Part shown: positions 12,801 to 24,193 of the stretch, piece after piece
How the letters are laid out: each line of letters opens with the position of its first letter
Position numbering within the stretch: position 1 is the stretch's first letter
DNA from: Pratylenchus scribneri
Taxonomy: Eukaryota; Nematoda; Chromadorea; Rhabditida; Pratylenchidae
Reading direction: 5' to 3'
NCBI GenBank assembly: GCA_030063045.1
Contig: JAQSEB010000234.1
Span: 142,123 to 206,122 of the forward strand
DNA: 64,000 bases
Made by a program: the position numbers and the translations under genes
Notes under the pieces: model-generated
The model's input: only the letters and a program-made list of their open reading frames with translations
What the model was told of the DNA's origin: nothing
Database searches by the model: none

Positions 12801-14396
12801 TATCATCTTACTTATTTAGGTATTGCCAGCTTTTTCTGTCAAATGCTTAATACATAGCCATATTAGGTAATTGTGCCGTTTACATACCATTTTCGTGAAA
12901 AGGGGAAAAGTGAAGAGCTCCTTTGGGTATTAGGTTTAGAGAATATGTGATATGATTTTTATTCCATCCTATCCGTAACCTATCCCTTAATGACCCTAAC
13001 TCTAACCCGGATGACCCATATGTGGGAGCCTTCACTTTCCAAAAAGAGTATGTGAATGGCATAAGTATCTGTAGCGGCTTATTATGTTATATCGAGGCAG
13101 CTTGGCTAACAGAACCAAATGCTACAATACTGTGTTTAAAGGTAACTAAAAATTTTATAAGTTGATTTAACTCAATCATATCGCATATTGTCTAATAAAA
13201 ATAGTACCATTCAATTTAAGTGGTTGAGTCCATTGAATAAACTAAATTAGAACCCATTAATATTTTAGAAATTAGTCTTATAGTTCCCCTCTTATATAGT
13301 AAATGTAGGTCTTATCAAGATGGCTGAATAAAAGGAGGATGTCGTTATGTTCTGCGTCGCCTTGAAAACTTCCAGAAAATAAATATTTGAAAAATTTGTG
13401 ACCGCAATTTGTAAGAATTGCTAGATAAGCCAACCACCCTTTTACCTTTGCCCGTGGTGCTACCCCATCGATGGCCATATAAAGCAGCTTCCTTGGCCGA
13501 ACAATTGAGAAGAGGCGATCAATGTATTGAAAGATGAGGACGAACATCTCCTCTTCGGTTTTGGGTGCTGGCGCATGCTCGGGATGGGTACACGGATGGA
13601 TGATGCCATTCATGTCCAAATACAAATTGTCAAATTCCTAATTTTTATTTCAATTTGTTTTGTAAAATATTCGGGTACTAATGGAGTTTGGCCCCACAAG
13701 AAGAAAAAAATTGTGCAGGCGAATCAAACTGTCAATATTGATTGGTATACTGATTCATGATTCATCAATCGAATATGATTACAAATCTAATTGTCAAATT
13801 CAACAAAATTTTTGGGTAGATATACTTGTCGGTTTTACATCCCCTTTTTTGAAAAGTGAAAGGTCCCTCCTTTGGGTCATCATGATGGGATAGCTTAAGG
13901 ATATGATGGGGTATAAAAATCATCTCGTGTAAACCTAAATCCTATCACATCACAAACATCCATAGGGGGGACCTTTCACTTTTACCTTGCTCACGAAAAA
14001 AGAGGATCATCTAACATGACAAGTGCCAATTTTTGTATAATAAAGTTTGGATTAAGTAATTGTTCCATTTTGATGTTTATTTTATGTGAAATGGTGATGG
14101 CGATGGCGACAAACATTATCGTATTTTTTAATAAAGGAAATGAATTCCCTCTATCCTCCTTTTCTCACTATTGGCAATTTGATTGCCAGTTTAATTCGTC
14201 CTCATCATCTTCCTCTTGTGGAGGGCCAAAATTCCATTAGTACCATTTTCGGATAAACCTGATAATTTGGATTTGGTTGGGTGCAATCAATGGGTATTTT
14301 GACGCCTTCCACATCTTTGCGCCGTTCTTCAACCGCATCGACAATTATTGAAACATATTTGCGCGAAAGCCATCGAAAAAATGCGGGAACACCCAT
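873..14396 (-). CDS. xrn-2: 5'-3' exoribonuclease 2 (XRN2), 13 exons, complete
   Basis: Nuclear 5'-3' exoribonuclease of RNA decay, rRNA processing and Pol II termination. Exons (minus): 14396-14259, 13637-13446, 12672-12424, 11535-11116, 10690-10304, 9905-9744, 9074-8739, 8272-7946, 4730-4445, 3537-3380, 2976-2643, 1924-1711, 1230-873. All phases agree and give about 1186 residues, longer than the ~950 of human XRN2. The start [14 protein letters not shown] is the invariant family N-terminus. Visible motifs: [10 protein letters not shown] (~52-61), [11 protein letters not shown] (~100-110), acidic catalytic cluster GEGEHK (~203-208) and [10 protein letters not shown] (~231-240), a CCHC zinc knuckle [14 protein letters not shown] just after, [13 protein letters not shown] (~338), and RLWEAGWK plus the ASDF and [10 protein letters not shown] blocks of the second conserved region. 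The C-terminus (exons 11-13) is rich in Gln, Pro, Gly and Asn and low in complexity. Introns carry many foldback repeats; intron 8 contains the 24-bp minisatellite. Confidence 0.96.
2365..2550. repeat. Family B foldback repeat in XRN2 intron 11
   Basis: This is a short inverted-repeat element. One arm carries ACACCCCCTCCTTTTGGGTC followed by ATCAGG; the centre has TAGGGTCATTCAGGG and CCCTAA motifs. Related copies lie at about 10700-10895, 12125-12350, 12885-13065, 13825-14010, 22990-23220 and 26485-26670, with a partial at 8560-8620. The full-length copies all sit in introns. It resembles a non-autonomous MITE; no protein is encoded. Confidence 0.6.
3085..3330. repeat. Family C foldback repeat in XRN2 intron 10
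   Basis: Inverted-repeat element with arms containing CCAATTTTTGG, AATGCCAACATTTACCA and GGCAAATGTTGGCA-like blocks. Other copies: 9990-10240, 11560-11820, 28370-28590, 32495-32735 and a partial at 30330-30430. All lie in introns of XRN2 or DAGL. It is probably a MITE family. Confidence 0.55.
3552..3741. mobile_element. Foldback MITE with near-perfect inverted ends, XRN2 intron 9
   Basis: The left end TGGTACTTTTCCGTTATC (3552) is repeated in inverted form at the right end GATAACGGAAAAGTACCA (to 3741), and the pairing continues for about 30 bp. The element is flanked by the direct repeat ATAAAT (3546-3551 and 3742-3747), which looks like a target-site duplication. A diverged relative lies at about 59865-60065 in the MPP10 intron that also holds tRNA-Met. 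Confidence 0.75.
3790..4240. repeat. Tandem repeat in XRN2 intron 9 (~66-bp and ~120-bp units)
   Basis: About four units of roughly 66 bp share AAAATGCAGTTTAGAAGTGG and ACATACTAGC. They are followed by two units of about 120 bp sharing AATCAGTTACTTTTTAGG and AAATTTAATG. The array is non-coding. Confidence 0.7.
4806..7895. repeat. 24-bp minisatellite (~128 units) in XRN2 intron 8
   Basis: Head-to-tail array with a 24-bp unit that begins GGAATGAAAATC and ends GAATTCTTTCC, so nearly every unit has an EcoRI site (GAATTC). The unit length is a multiple of three and lacks stops, so very long but meaningless open frames exist on both strands (for example an 8-residue period MKIRILSG). Variant units (GGATTGAAA, GGAATAAAA, GAATTATTTCC, GAATTCATTCC, GGAATTAAA) recur in the same order in four blocks, showing higher-order structure. 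One unit near 7607 lacks 6 bp. The array sits entirely between XRN2 exon 8 (ends 7946) and exon 9 (starts 4730). Confidence 0.95.
8395..8560. repeat. Two short tandem repeats in XRN2 intron 7
   Basis: About three copies of a ~30-bp unit containing GCAAAGTCTACACGATCTT are followed by about three copies of a ~35-bp unit containing AAGCGTGTATGCTTCTCAT. Both lie in the intron between exons 7 and 8 of XRN2 and are non-coding. Confidence 0.7.
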
Positions 14397-16868
14397 TTTT
14401 TCCTATAATGAATGGCAGATATAAATTGAAATAGTAAAAGCTTTTTTGCCGGGTAAAATGGATTGAATTTTGATGCAAATTAGACACAAAAAGGGTCCAA
14501 ATAAAACTTTTATGGTTAGGGTTATGGTTGGGGCGGCATGGGTCCTAGGGATAGGCTAGGATTAATGTTAAGGCTTGGTCCTAATAAGGGGCCAGTTTTG
14601 TTCCATATGGTTTTTAGCCTATAACTCAGTGGTCAATGGGTAATTGAAACTCTTTTTTCTGTCTAATTTGCCTCAAATTCAGACCTTTTTGCCAGCCAAA
14701 AAAGCAGTAAGTAATTAAAATTAAAAATTGAAATGAATTGAAAACATGGACTATTAAGGTTGATGGTTAGTGACTGATTGGCAATTAGTGATTTTTGGAC
14801 AAAAACTAATTTCGATTTAACCTTCCCTTAATAAAGCAGAGTTTAGGTATCTCGAAAGCAAGTGTCAGTCAACCGAGTAAACGACTCTACATCCTTAACC
14901 ACTTTTTGGCTCAGCAGAGTGGAAGGGCGAATTAGAGAAGAAGAATTTTGATGAGATGAATGTTCAATTCACCTTGAAAGGGAAACATTTTGTCTTCAAA
15001 TGCTTGAGAGAGGGAAAAGAAAAACATTGCTTGGAAAATGGAATAGAGAAAGAAGTGAAAGGAAAAGTAAGGCAGTGTGCTGTAAATGTGGATCATTTGG
15101 CTGTTTATTTGGTTGTGAATAGTAGGGAAATGAGAGCCTTTTTGTGCCCTTCCAACGCATCTGCAATTTGCCCCCATTCATCCATCAAATTTCCTCTTTT
15201 CCCATATATTTTCGGTTTTTAACCCAGTACTATAAGGTACTCGGCGTTCCTGACCAGGGAAACCTGTGTCCAAGGACAAAAAATAAACTTTTTGGAAACT
15301 GCCTTCGGGGAAATCCGGAGGCTTAAAAATAATGTAGCGAGTCATTAAGGAAAATAGGAGTATATATCAAATTTGATTTAATTATATATATAGGATTTTG
15401 TTAACTGCTTGAAGGGAGAAAGAATATTTAACTTTTTTAATAATAATTAAAAGAAATATATAAATGAAAAATATTAATTAGTATATGGAATAAAAATATA
15501 AAATTTTTATCATTTGTTTAGATTATTTTAAAATTATATACAATATATTTTTTTAACAAAAATATAAATCATTTTAAATTTACAAAAAATATAAGTAATT
15601 TCACAAATATGGAAACTAAATATTTGATTTTCTTTATTTATTTCAAATCGATTGAAACCTACAACAAATTTTGTTCAATTTTTAAATTTTATAAGCATCG
15701 CCCATTTATGGCTAATGCAATTCCAAAATTTATTCCAAACCACTCAAATGAGGGATGGAAACATTAAAGTACCTCAAAATTGGGTAATTAAACCAAAGAT
15801 GAAAGGAAAAATAGAGAATTTGATGAATGAATGGGGGCAAATTGCAGATGCGTTGGAAGGGCACAAAAAGGCCCCAATTTCCGCACTCTTCACAACCAAA
15901 TAAATAGCAAAATGCTCTCCACTTCCAATACACTTCCTTCCATTCCCTTCCAATTCTTTCTCTATTGCATTTTCCTAGTTTCTTCTATCAATAGTTGTCC
16001 AAAACCCAAACATCCAATTTCCAATCGCTATTGAGATGGACACTAACATATCGATTTGAAAGCAGTTTGTTTTCAAAGCAAAAGTATCAGTCAGTAGGAG
16101 TAGAGAACACGACTAGCCGGCCATCTTCAACCATTTTTTCTTCTCTAGCGAAGGAAAGCGAATTTTAGAGAAGAAAAATTTTGAAGAGATGAATATGCAA
16201 TTCACCTTGAAATGGGGAAGGAAACATTTTTGCCTTCATTCAAATGCTTGAGAGAGGGAAAATGCATTACTAGGAAAATGTAATAGAAAGAGGTGAAAAG
16301 GAAAAGTAAGGCAGTGTGCTGTAAATGTGGATCATTTGGCTGTTTAATTGGTAGGGAAGAATGAGGAAATTGGGGCCTTTTTGTGCCCTTCCCCCATTCA
16401 TCCATTAAAATTCTCTCTTTTCCCTTTGTCTTCGGTTTAATTACCCAAGTTTAAGGTACTTGCATTGGTGTTTCCTACCCCTTCATTGAGTGGTTTGGAA
16501 TAAATTTTGGAATTGCATTTCCAAACATTGTTTGGTGATGTTTAAAATCTCATATGAATTGCATTCTAGCAAAGTCCGTCTTTGCTAGTTTAAGTGAAAT
16601 GTACAAAATCAATCTAATTAACAAACAAAAAATCAAATTTGACAAACAAATCCTCTTTATCAAATTTTTACGTAGAAAAATAATGTGAATTTGATGAAAC
16701 GAAAATTTAAAATTTTTATTTTCAATTCTTTTATTTTTTATCCAAATAAATAAAAGCAAAAATTGCAATAGAATAGAGAAATTCCAGAATATTTTGATAT
16801 CAAAAAGCTCATATATTTATGAATATTGTAATTTTATCAGCCTTTTTATTTCTCATTCATCAATCAAT
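14397..16868. repeat. Intergenic DNA with three family D repeats
   Basis: No gene is seen between the XRN2 start and the next gene on the same strand. Three copies of the family D repeat fill much of it (about 14930-15300, 15650-16060, 16180-16520). They share GGGGGCAAATTGCAGATGCG, TTGGAAGGGCACAAAAAGG and GGTAATTAAACC blocks in either orientation. Other copies: 20220-20680, 21200-21570 and 37720-38130. Short open frames inside these copies repeat because the element repeats, so I do not call them genes. Confidence 0.6.
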
Positions 16869-19800
16869 TCATTGCAAACGTGAACTTCCACTGGCCATTT
16901 CGGCTGCTGCTGCCGTACCAAGGCATTCGGGAGCGAACAAACAAATCGTAGGACGATCATTCGAAGGGAATCCATCACCCACCTTGCAAATGAAAAATAT
17001 TATTTTTTGAGAAATTTAGAATATTATAGTTTTTTAAAACTTACTAGATCATAGAAAGCACGGTTAATTTCTTTCAAATCAGGGGCACCTTCGGAAATTG
17101 GTTGACGAATAATGCATTCCCAGCATCCATCAATGATGCTATTCGGAAAATAACGAAGGCATTCTTGGGTACGTTGATTTCGTGTTTCTTCAATCGGTGC
17201 TCTGGCATCAGACGATTGCAATGGCCGAAATATTATAATGAATTTTTGGGCAACTGTGGCGTTGGTGAACTCCTGTAAATTTGGAGGGAAAGGAAAATAT
17301 TGTTGTTTTGTTATTATTATTATAGAGAAATATTTTATATTTGCAAAAAAATTCTTGTCGATCTCAATCGAGTGGGTTATTCCCCATATATGCAATAGGC
17401 CCAAATTTTTCATTGTTTATATTATAATAACCTATTAAGAATTTTTAACCAATTTCGATGATTTACTATTTTAGTATCAAGCGGAGACTATGGGCTATAT
17501 TCAATTTATTTAAATAACTTCAAAATTGGTCTAATATGTGATCAAAAAATCATTTATATTTAATTATAGAATTTTTGAATGTTTTTGGGCACAACTTCAT
17601 AATTTCTGAATGAGCCAAATAAATAAAATTAATATCATTATCGATATCCATGGTCTTAATTTGAAAATAAAAAAAAAATTAAATTGTGTTATAATAAAGC
17701 TTTGTTCACAATGGTCGTGCTCGTGTTCGTGTTAATGTTCGTGTTAGGCTAAAATCAATGTTTTTGTTGTGAACGCCCACAAAAAAGCATGAACTCACCG
17801 AGTTCGTGCACAAAAAATCCGAGTTAATGCTATAGCATTAACTCGAGCACGAACAAAATATCTACGGGGTTTCACAATGGGAAAAAAATGACTTCATGTT
17901 CGTGCCAATGTTAGAGTGCGAGTGCATGCACATGGGGTGTTCACAATGATTAATGCTTTTGTTAATGCTTGTGTTCGTGCTATAGCATTAACTCGAAAAC
18001 AAGGGAGAGCCAAAATTTCAATTTTATTCGAAATTTGTTCGTGCACTTCGTGTTCGTGTTCGTGCACATCCTCATGTTTCCATTGTGAAATAGATTAGAG
18101 ATTACTCGCAATTTTCGTTTCACACGAACACGAACATGAACATTCACTCGAGCATGAACACGAACACTCTCAGTGTGAAATGGTTGTGCATGAAGTCGAA
18201 GCATGAAGCAATCACTCGCACACGAACATGAACATTCGCACGAACACGAACACGAGCACGACCATTGTGAACAAAGCTTAAACGGTGATAAATTGGCCTG
18301 ACAATTGGGTATAACATGTCGAAATTTTGCACTTACTTGAACAATGCGATTCTTCATTTCACGTTTGAGTGTCCACAGAATCCAAACACGTTGTGCCCCA
18401 TCGGTGATCGGCGTAAACAGCCAACGAATCATGAATGCGTCCTCGAAAGCGATGAAACGAATGATAGGAATGGTCAACACAAAATCCTCATCCAATAAAT
18501 ATCCAATTGGTTGTTGATGTGGCTAAATTTATACAAAAAATATTTTTAAGAAATTTTATTGTTTTTGTTAAACTTAATTAATTTTTGATACATTTCGGTT
18601 TTGCGATGCCCCCAACAAAAAATTTGTAAATTTCTTCCTAGAGGTAATTTTTGGTACAGAACACGAATCTGGCATTACTGTATAAGAAATGAAATCCGAA
18701 AATCGCTGAATCAAGGATCCCAAAAATAAAAAATGAAAATTTTGGCCATTCTATTCTAATTTATAAACAAAAATATTTTTCCAATTAATGAATTAAAATT
18801 ATTTACATTTTCTGAATATTTTTCTACGCAGTCCAATCCAAGACAATGGCCAAGCAATGCTTGACGTACGAACATTTGGAATTTGGCAAAATCGGCAGTG
18901 CGAATCAGTTTTCGAGTTAATGGTTCGAATTTCACCTAAGAAATTATGGTGAAAAATTCGTCTTTTTTTTAAATTTTAGGGAAAAAGAATTAGATATTTT
19001 GAGTAAAATACTTTAAAGGAAATATTTATTTTACCGAAAAAGTTTGTAATGGTATAAAATCCATAAAATATGCCTTTTTTAATTATTTTTGTTTGGGTTT
19101 GATCTTAGTTTTGAACTAAATTATATTAAACCGTTTAATATCTTAATTTTTGACCAAACCATGATAAATTATACTATTCGATACATTTCAACAAAAGTTC
19201 TAAAAATTCCGTTCGTACTATTTGGCATGGATTTTGAATAAACTCCTTCATGAATAATGAATATATTTGGAAAATTAAAAAATAACCGCGAGAAGAAAGC
19301 CCTGCTGAAACCATTGCCGAATTGCAGTGAAGAAGGAAAGTACTTGCTCATCAAAATGGCTTAAAAACAATATTTAAATAATATTTTATTGGTTAGTTTA
19401 TGATTAATCAAACCATACTATTATATAATTTTATAAGCAATTCTCATCTGGTTTTTTAGACTTATTGTAATTGATTCGTTCTGTCAATTTAGTTTGTGAA
19501 AATTCGATTTCAGATTGATATTACATATATAAAAATTTTTAAACCAAAACCGGATTAGGTTTAAACAATAGTTCAAATTTTTCTCAAACCGATTTGATAT
19601 TTTAAAATGTTTTATTTCAAATGAGCTATAAATACTATTTCTCGAGATTTTTATGGAAATCACTATTTGCAAAAATATGCGAATTAGCATTAAAATTTAT
19701 AATTTAATAATTTTTTAAATAATACCGGATATAAACTTGATTAAACGGTCGAATATATTTGGGTGGAGACACTTCGGCGATTGGAAGCGGACGCTTTGTC

Positions 19801-20024
19801 TCTAATTCACACAATTTTGCGCCGCCCCGTGGCCAAAAATAGCGTGAGAAACGCAAATCAGGCATCTTTTTCCAGTGTTTTTCTTCCTCGTATTTTTTGG
19901 CCAAATTCGTATAAATGATGTCATAAAACCAATAATTGACCAGCGAAATGCTTTGAATTTGTGCCGGTTCCTCAAGCCATTTGAAAATTTCCATCCAAGA
20001 TTCGGTGGGTACATGCAAAGGCAT
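16869..20024 (-). CDS. F-box-like protein, 5 exons, 314 residues
   Basis: Exons (minus): 20024-19737, 18935-18807, 18522-18337, 17272-17045, 16982-16869; all junctions are phase 0 with GT-AG ends. The N-terminus has an F-box-like pattern (PTESWMEIFKWLEE, then ISLVNYWFYDII, residues ~6-42): a Pro-Thr-Glu start, Trp-Met-Glu-Ile-Phe helix and Leu-Val-Asn block, as in nematode F-box families. The rest (RKLIRTADFAKFQMFVRQALL, later WLFTPITD and FIIIFRPLQ) alternates hydrophobic strands and charged turns; I do not recognise a named C-terminal domain. If a true F-box, it would bind Skp1 in an SCF ubiquitin ligase. The last exon is the least certain. Intron 3 holds a ~585-bp foldback element. Confidence 0.7.
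17697..18280. mobile_element. Foldback element built from GTTCGTG repeats, in the F-box-like gene intron
   Basis: The left end AAGCTTTGTTCACAATGG (17697) is inverted at the right end CCATTGTGAACAAAGCTT (to 18280). The arms continue as interspersed GTTCGTG/CACGAAC motifs, and AGCATTAACTCGAG blocks lie inside. It gives the appearance of Cys/Ser-rich or Val/Arg-rich open frames, which are artefacts of the repeat. No target duplication was confirmed. Confidence 0.75.
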
Positions 20025-21904
20025 TGTCTAATATTTTTATATTTTTATTCTGCTAAAATTTGGAATTTTTAAATAAAATATCGATTTGAGCAATATTGGA
20101 ATTTCTATTTCATAAGAATGAATTCCTCAAGTTTTTTTATGAAGGAATGATTTTAGAAAAATTGGACCTTTTCGGACATTTTTAGGGGAGTGGACATTTT
20201 GAGCAGACTCAATTCCATTCAATAATCCCCATCAGTTTCCACATCAAATAGCCATAATACAATGGTGCAATTGCAGAGTTTACTTTACTCCGCACTGCAC
20301 TGCATTTGTTTTTGTTTCTTCTATTTTTCCACTTGACAGGGAAGAGGGAATACCGATATGATTGGCGAAAATATTACTAGGCATCCTAATAGAAAGAGGT
20401 AAAAGGGAATGAAAGGCAGCATGCTGTAAATGTGGATCATTTGGCTGTTTATTTGGTTGGGAAGATGGGGAAATGTGGGCCTTTTTGTTCCCTTCCAACG
20501 CATCTGCAATTTGCCCCCATTCATCCATTAAATTCCCTCTTTTCCTCTTAATCTTTGGTTTAATTACCCAAGTTTGAGGTACTTGGTGTTTCCTACCCTC
20601 TTTTGAGTGTGGTTTGGAATAAATTTTGGAATTGCATTGCCCAGCACATTGCTGGGTGGTGTTTAAAATTTTATTTGAAAATAATTTATTCATTTATAAA
20701 TTATAATTTGTTGAATAATTTATTTTATACGTTTGTCGAAAAAATGATATTATAATTGTATGGTAGAATTCTCAACAGCATTAGAATAGAATAAAATAAA
20801 ACTGAATTTTTCCTTCCATTCCCTCCATTTTCTCCTCTTCCCCTATTCCTCATGCTTCAAAAACACGTCAGCATGGCGGGTGGTGGCGCAGTGGTTAAAG
20901 CGTTGAATTTATGAACAAAAAGAATTGGCAACCCATAAAAGTTCGAAATTGCCTGCCGATTTTTTACTGACAAAATACATAAAATACAATAAACAAAAAC
21001 ATAATAAATGAAAAATTTTAAATCTAATGTAAAATTATTGTATAATTAATAAGTATGGCCATTGGCCACCGCCACCTATTATGGACAACATTAGAAAAAA
21101 AAAAGAAAAACTTTGAGAATAGTCTTATAAGAATTATTTAGTTAAAAAAAAAAGGTATATTCTTTCTTTTCATTTAATGTAACAAATTATATTGATAGAT
21201 TAATAACCACCAATTACTTTTTCTAATCCCAAACAACTCTCTCCTCTTTTAAGCCTCCGGATATCCCTGGAGGCGGATTCCAAAAAGTTAATTTTTTGTC
21301 CTTGGACCCAGGTTTCCCTGGTCAGGAACGCCAAGTACCTTATAGTACTGGGTTGTAAACCGAAAATGAATGCAAAAAGAAGGGAATTTAATGGATGAAT
21401 GGGGGCAAATTGCAGATGCGTTGAAAGGGCAAAAAGGGCCTCATTTCTCCGCTCTCCCCAACCAAATAAATCGCAAAATGCCTCACATTTCCCAGCACAC
21501 TGCCTCCACATTCCCTTTCATTCTTTCTCTTGAATTTATCTAGTAATATTTTCATCCATTAATATTTCCTGTCCACCAAAGAAAAATTGAATAAGAAGAA
21601 CATTCGTTCATTTTTCAATAAAAAATATTATAATTCTGCTTTTAATGCGCGTGGCTTGGATGAGCACGAGATTTTTTATAATTGAATTCAATCAATGTTT
21701 TATCTTTTGTGGAAACATTAAACCCCTTGGGCTTTGGTCAAATGGTATATCCGTTGGCCGTTGCCAAAAATCCCTTTACTCAAAATTCCTAATTGAAGTT
21801 TTGAAATTGTTTTAAAAAATTTTCTTAAATTATCTGCGATTTTTGTTTTATCCTAAAATTTTAAATGATTTAAATTTAATTTTTTAAACATTTATCCAGC
21901 AAAA
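20025..21904. repeat. Divergent intergenic region with family D repeats and a tRNA-derived sequence
   Basis: The region lies between the minus-strand F-box-like gene and the next plus-strand gene. Family D copies occupy about 20220-20680 and 21200-21570. At about 20876-20965 there is a tRNA-like block with an A-box-like TGGCGCAGTGGTTAAAGCG and a B-box-like GTTCGAAATTGCC, resembling a SINE head. Otherwise it is AT-rich without exons. Confidence 0.5.
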
Positions 21905-23938
21905 ATGTTCCATTCACGTCATTTTTATTATCGATTTTTCCTTGCTAATATTAAAGTGAGCAGCAGACCATTCTCAAATTGGCACAATTCAACCACAATA
22001 TTTGGCCATCAATTTGCAAAAATCCAGAATTGGAGTAGCTTCCAACATCATTGGAATATCCAGCACGCGATTCAAAAGGTTTTTACTATTTTCATTGTTT
22101 AAAAAATCAATTTTATCTATGAAATTCGAATTAACTTGTTAGTGGTTAATCCTAGCCTTATAAATCTTATACCCTATTTTATAGAGCTCATCGAGACGCG
22201 TCGATTGATATATAGTTTGTTGGGATTTGGTTCAAAACTAAAAGAGATATAAATAAATCAAAATATGGTTTAAATGGTTTAACTTTGAATTTTGGCCAAA
22301 TCGCGACAAACTATATATCAATCGACGCGTATCAATAAGCTCTATGCTATAAGGTTTAAGTATCTAGGATCAAGCACAAAAAAGTTATCCAACAAAAACT
22401 GATTTATCGACAAAATAATGCGATTTTATGCACAAAAAATTGAGCCTATTCTCGAGTTTGTACGAAGTCGAGTAGTCGGAATTTCACAAATTAGCTAGTC
22501 TTACATCTGGCTTTACCAATATTATATGTTACATTATTAACCAGAAATTGTCTATTTCAGTTTTGTCAGCGCTCTCAATTTTGTAGTGAAACTCATCCAG
22601 TCGATGATATTGCGTCAAATTCTTCTTCGCCGATTATATCACCGAAAACACCAACAAATACTGCAATTGAACAAAATGAACAACAACAAGAAATTAAAAG
22701 GCTGAACTTTTTCAATCCAATTGGCCTAAAACTCGTATTACGAACGGGAAAAAGTGGACAAAAATCATTCCAAATCAGAGTAAGCGTATTTTTCTGAAAA
22801 TATATATAATTTTTTCTAAGAGATTAATGGGCATTGTGCAAGTTAACTTTCCAAATATGCCGGTTCCTCAGGATGCCTATGCCATTGTACGCAAAATGGA
22901 TGAACTAATCGTGGAATTGGCGACAGAAAATTTTGATCAAAAATTCGTTACTAAAGGTTTGTTGAGCTCACAATGGTACTTCTTTTCCTTTTTTTGGTAA
23001 TTAAATTGAGGAGTTCGTGTGCCCATGCCCATTTTTGAAAAGTGAAGTGTTCCCCTTTGGGTGTTAGCTGGTTAGGGTTTGGTGTTAGGCTTGAGTTTAT
23101 TACATGTAAGACGATTGTTACACTATCCATAACCTAACTTGACTGGCCTTAACCCGAAATATTACAAACCATTGGGGGACCCTTCACTTTTTTTTCAAAA
23201 ATGGGCACACAAATTCCCTAACCCTTCTTTTTAAAAATGAAAAAGTAAAGGGTCCCCCAACCCTCCTATCATCACAGACCACAAGTGTGTGTGTGTCAAA
23301 TATTGTGCCCCGAATTTGGCAGCCTTTAACAAAAAATGAATTTTGCTGCACTTAACGAAATTTGCGGCCTACTAAAGCGATAATATGACGTTGATTTTTT
23401 GAGAACCGCAGCAACAAACTCAAAAAAAACCAGATAAAAATAGAACAAATTCAAGAAGAAAGTATTACTATGACTATAACCAAATAAAATTTAGGACCAA
23501 AATTAAGGTTTAAAAAGAATTTGGATGATGAATCTTATACATAAATTAAGCTAGGCATTTTAAAATAGATTGGAGACCAAAATGCGATTTTTTTTGTGGT
23601 CCATTTTATAACATTTTTTTATTTTTACAGATAATGATGAACCCAAAAGTGAATTGAAAAGACAAACTGTGGAAATGAATGGCTGCCTTCATAAATTCCA
23701 ATTGGAATTATTGTTTTTCCCGAATATGGGCAGCAAAAAAAATATTCAAAAGTGCCTATTTTTTCAACTTCGTGCCAGCAGATTGGCTGACAATAACAGC
23801 AGCTTGATGCTTTTGCCATTGGAAGCATTGCCTTGGTTGCGAGAACACATGGCCGATATGTTGAGTCGACATGATGGAACAGAGGCGATTGCGAGGGAGG
23901 CACCCGGCAAAATACCCAAACAATTCCTTGAACAATAA
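21905..23938 (+). CDS. Unidentified protein with mitochondrial-type N-terminus; weak PUR-repeat resemblance
   Basis: Exons: 21905-22078, 22561-22779, 22821-22956, 23631-23938. Phases match at every junction (0, 0, 1) and give 278 residues. Residues 1-30 are rich in Arg, Phe, His and Ser and have no acid, typical of a mitochondrial presequence. The middle (GLKLVLRTGKSGQKSFQIR) is followed by an acidic helix. The end (CLFFQLRASRLADNNSSLML, then PLEALPWLREHMADML) resembles the last strands and helix of a PUR (Pur-alpha) repeat. That similarity is judged by eye and is weak. A poly(A) signal AATAAA lies at 24009, about 70 bp after the stop. Intron 3 holds a family B foldback (about 22990-23220). 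The exon model is strong; the function is not assigned. Confidence 0.7.
22135..22375. repeat. Family A foldback repeat
   Basis: Palindromic element with arms ending CTTATACC...ATAGAGCTCATCGAGACG and its inverted counterpart ATCAATAAGCTCTATGC...ATAAGG, and a centre GGTTTAAATGGTTTAAC. Family A is the most frequent repeat here. Other copies lie at about 440-690, 19060-19200, 32000-32185, 32935-33195, 33520-33770, 35285-35445, 40310-40525, 41085-41355, 44125-44335, 45890-46190, 47222-48310 (split), 48955-49205, 52320-52810 (split) and 57720-57995. Confidence 0.7.
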
Positions 23939-24193
23939 ATGAATGAATTCAATGGATGAATACTATTTTATTTTTACGATGGAAAAATGTTTTTGTTGAA
24001 AATGTATTAATAAAATGACAAATTGAAGAATGCAAAATATTTCCATTTTGATTTGATCATTCAATCATAAATATCTCTTAATAATTTATTGAAATTATCC
24101 ACTTAATAATTTTACATTAAAAATTATTCAAATTCACTAATAAATTTATTAGAATTAACTAAAAATCAAGGAATAAAAACAACACAAAAAACA

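Noticed and set aside
15831..16034. Small protein gene with MGANCRCVGRAQKG start
   Set aside because: The same fragment recurs in several family D repeats with different ends, so it is repeat sequence.
17980..18495. Cys/Ser-rich 171-residue open frame on the minus strand
   Set aside because: It reads through the GTTCGTG foldback and then into a real F-box-like exon in the wrong context.
20876..20965. A functional tRNA gene
   Set aside because: A-box and B-box-like motifs are present, but no acceptor stem or anticodon arm can be drawn; it is more like a SINE head.
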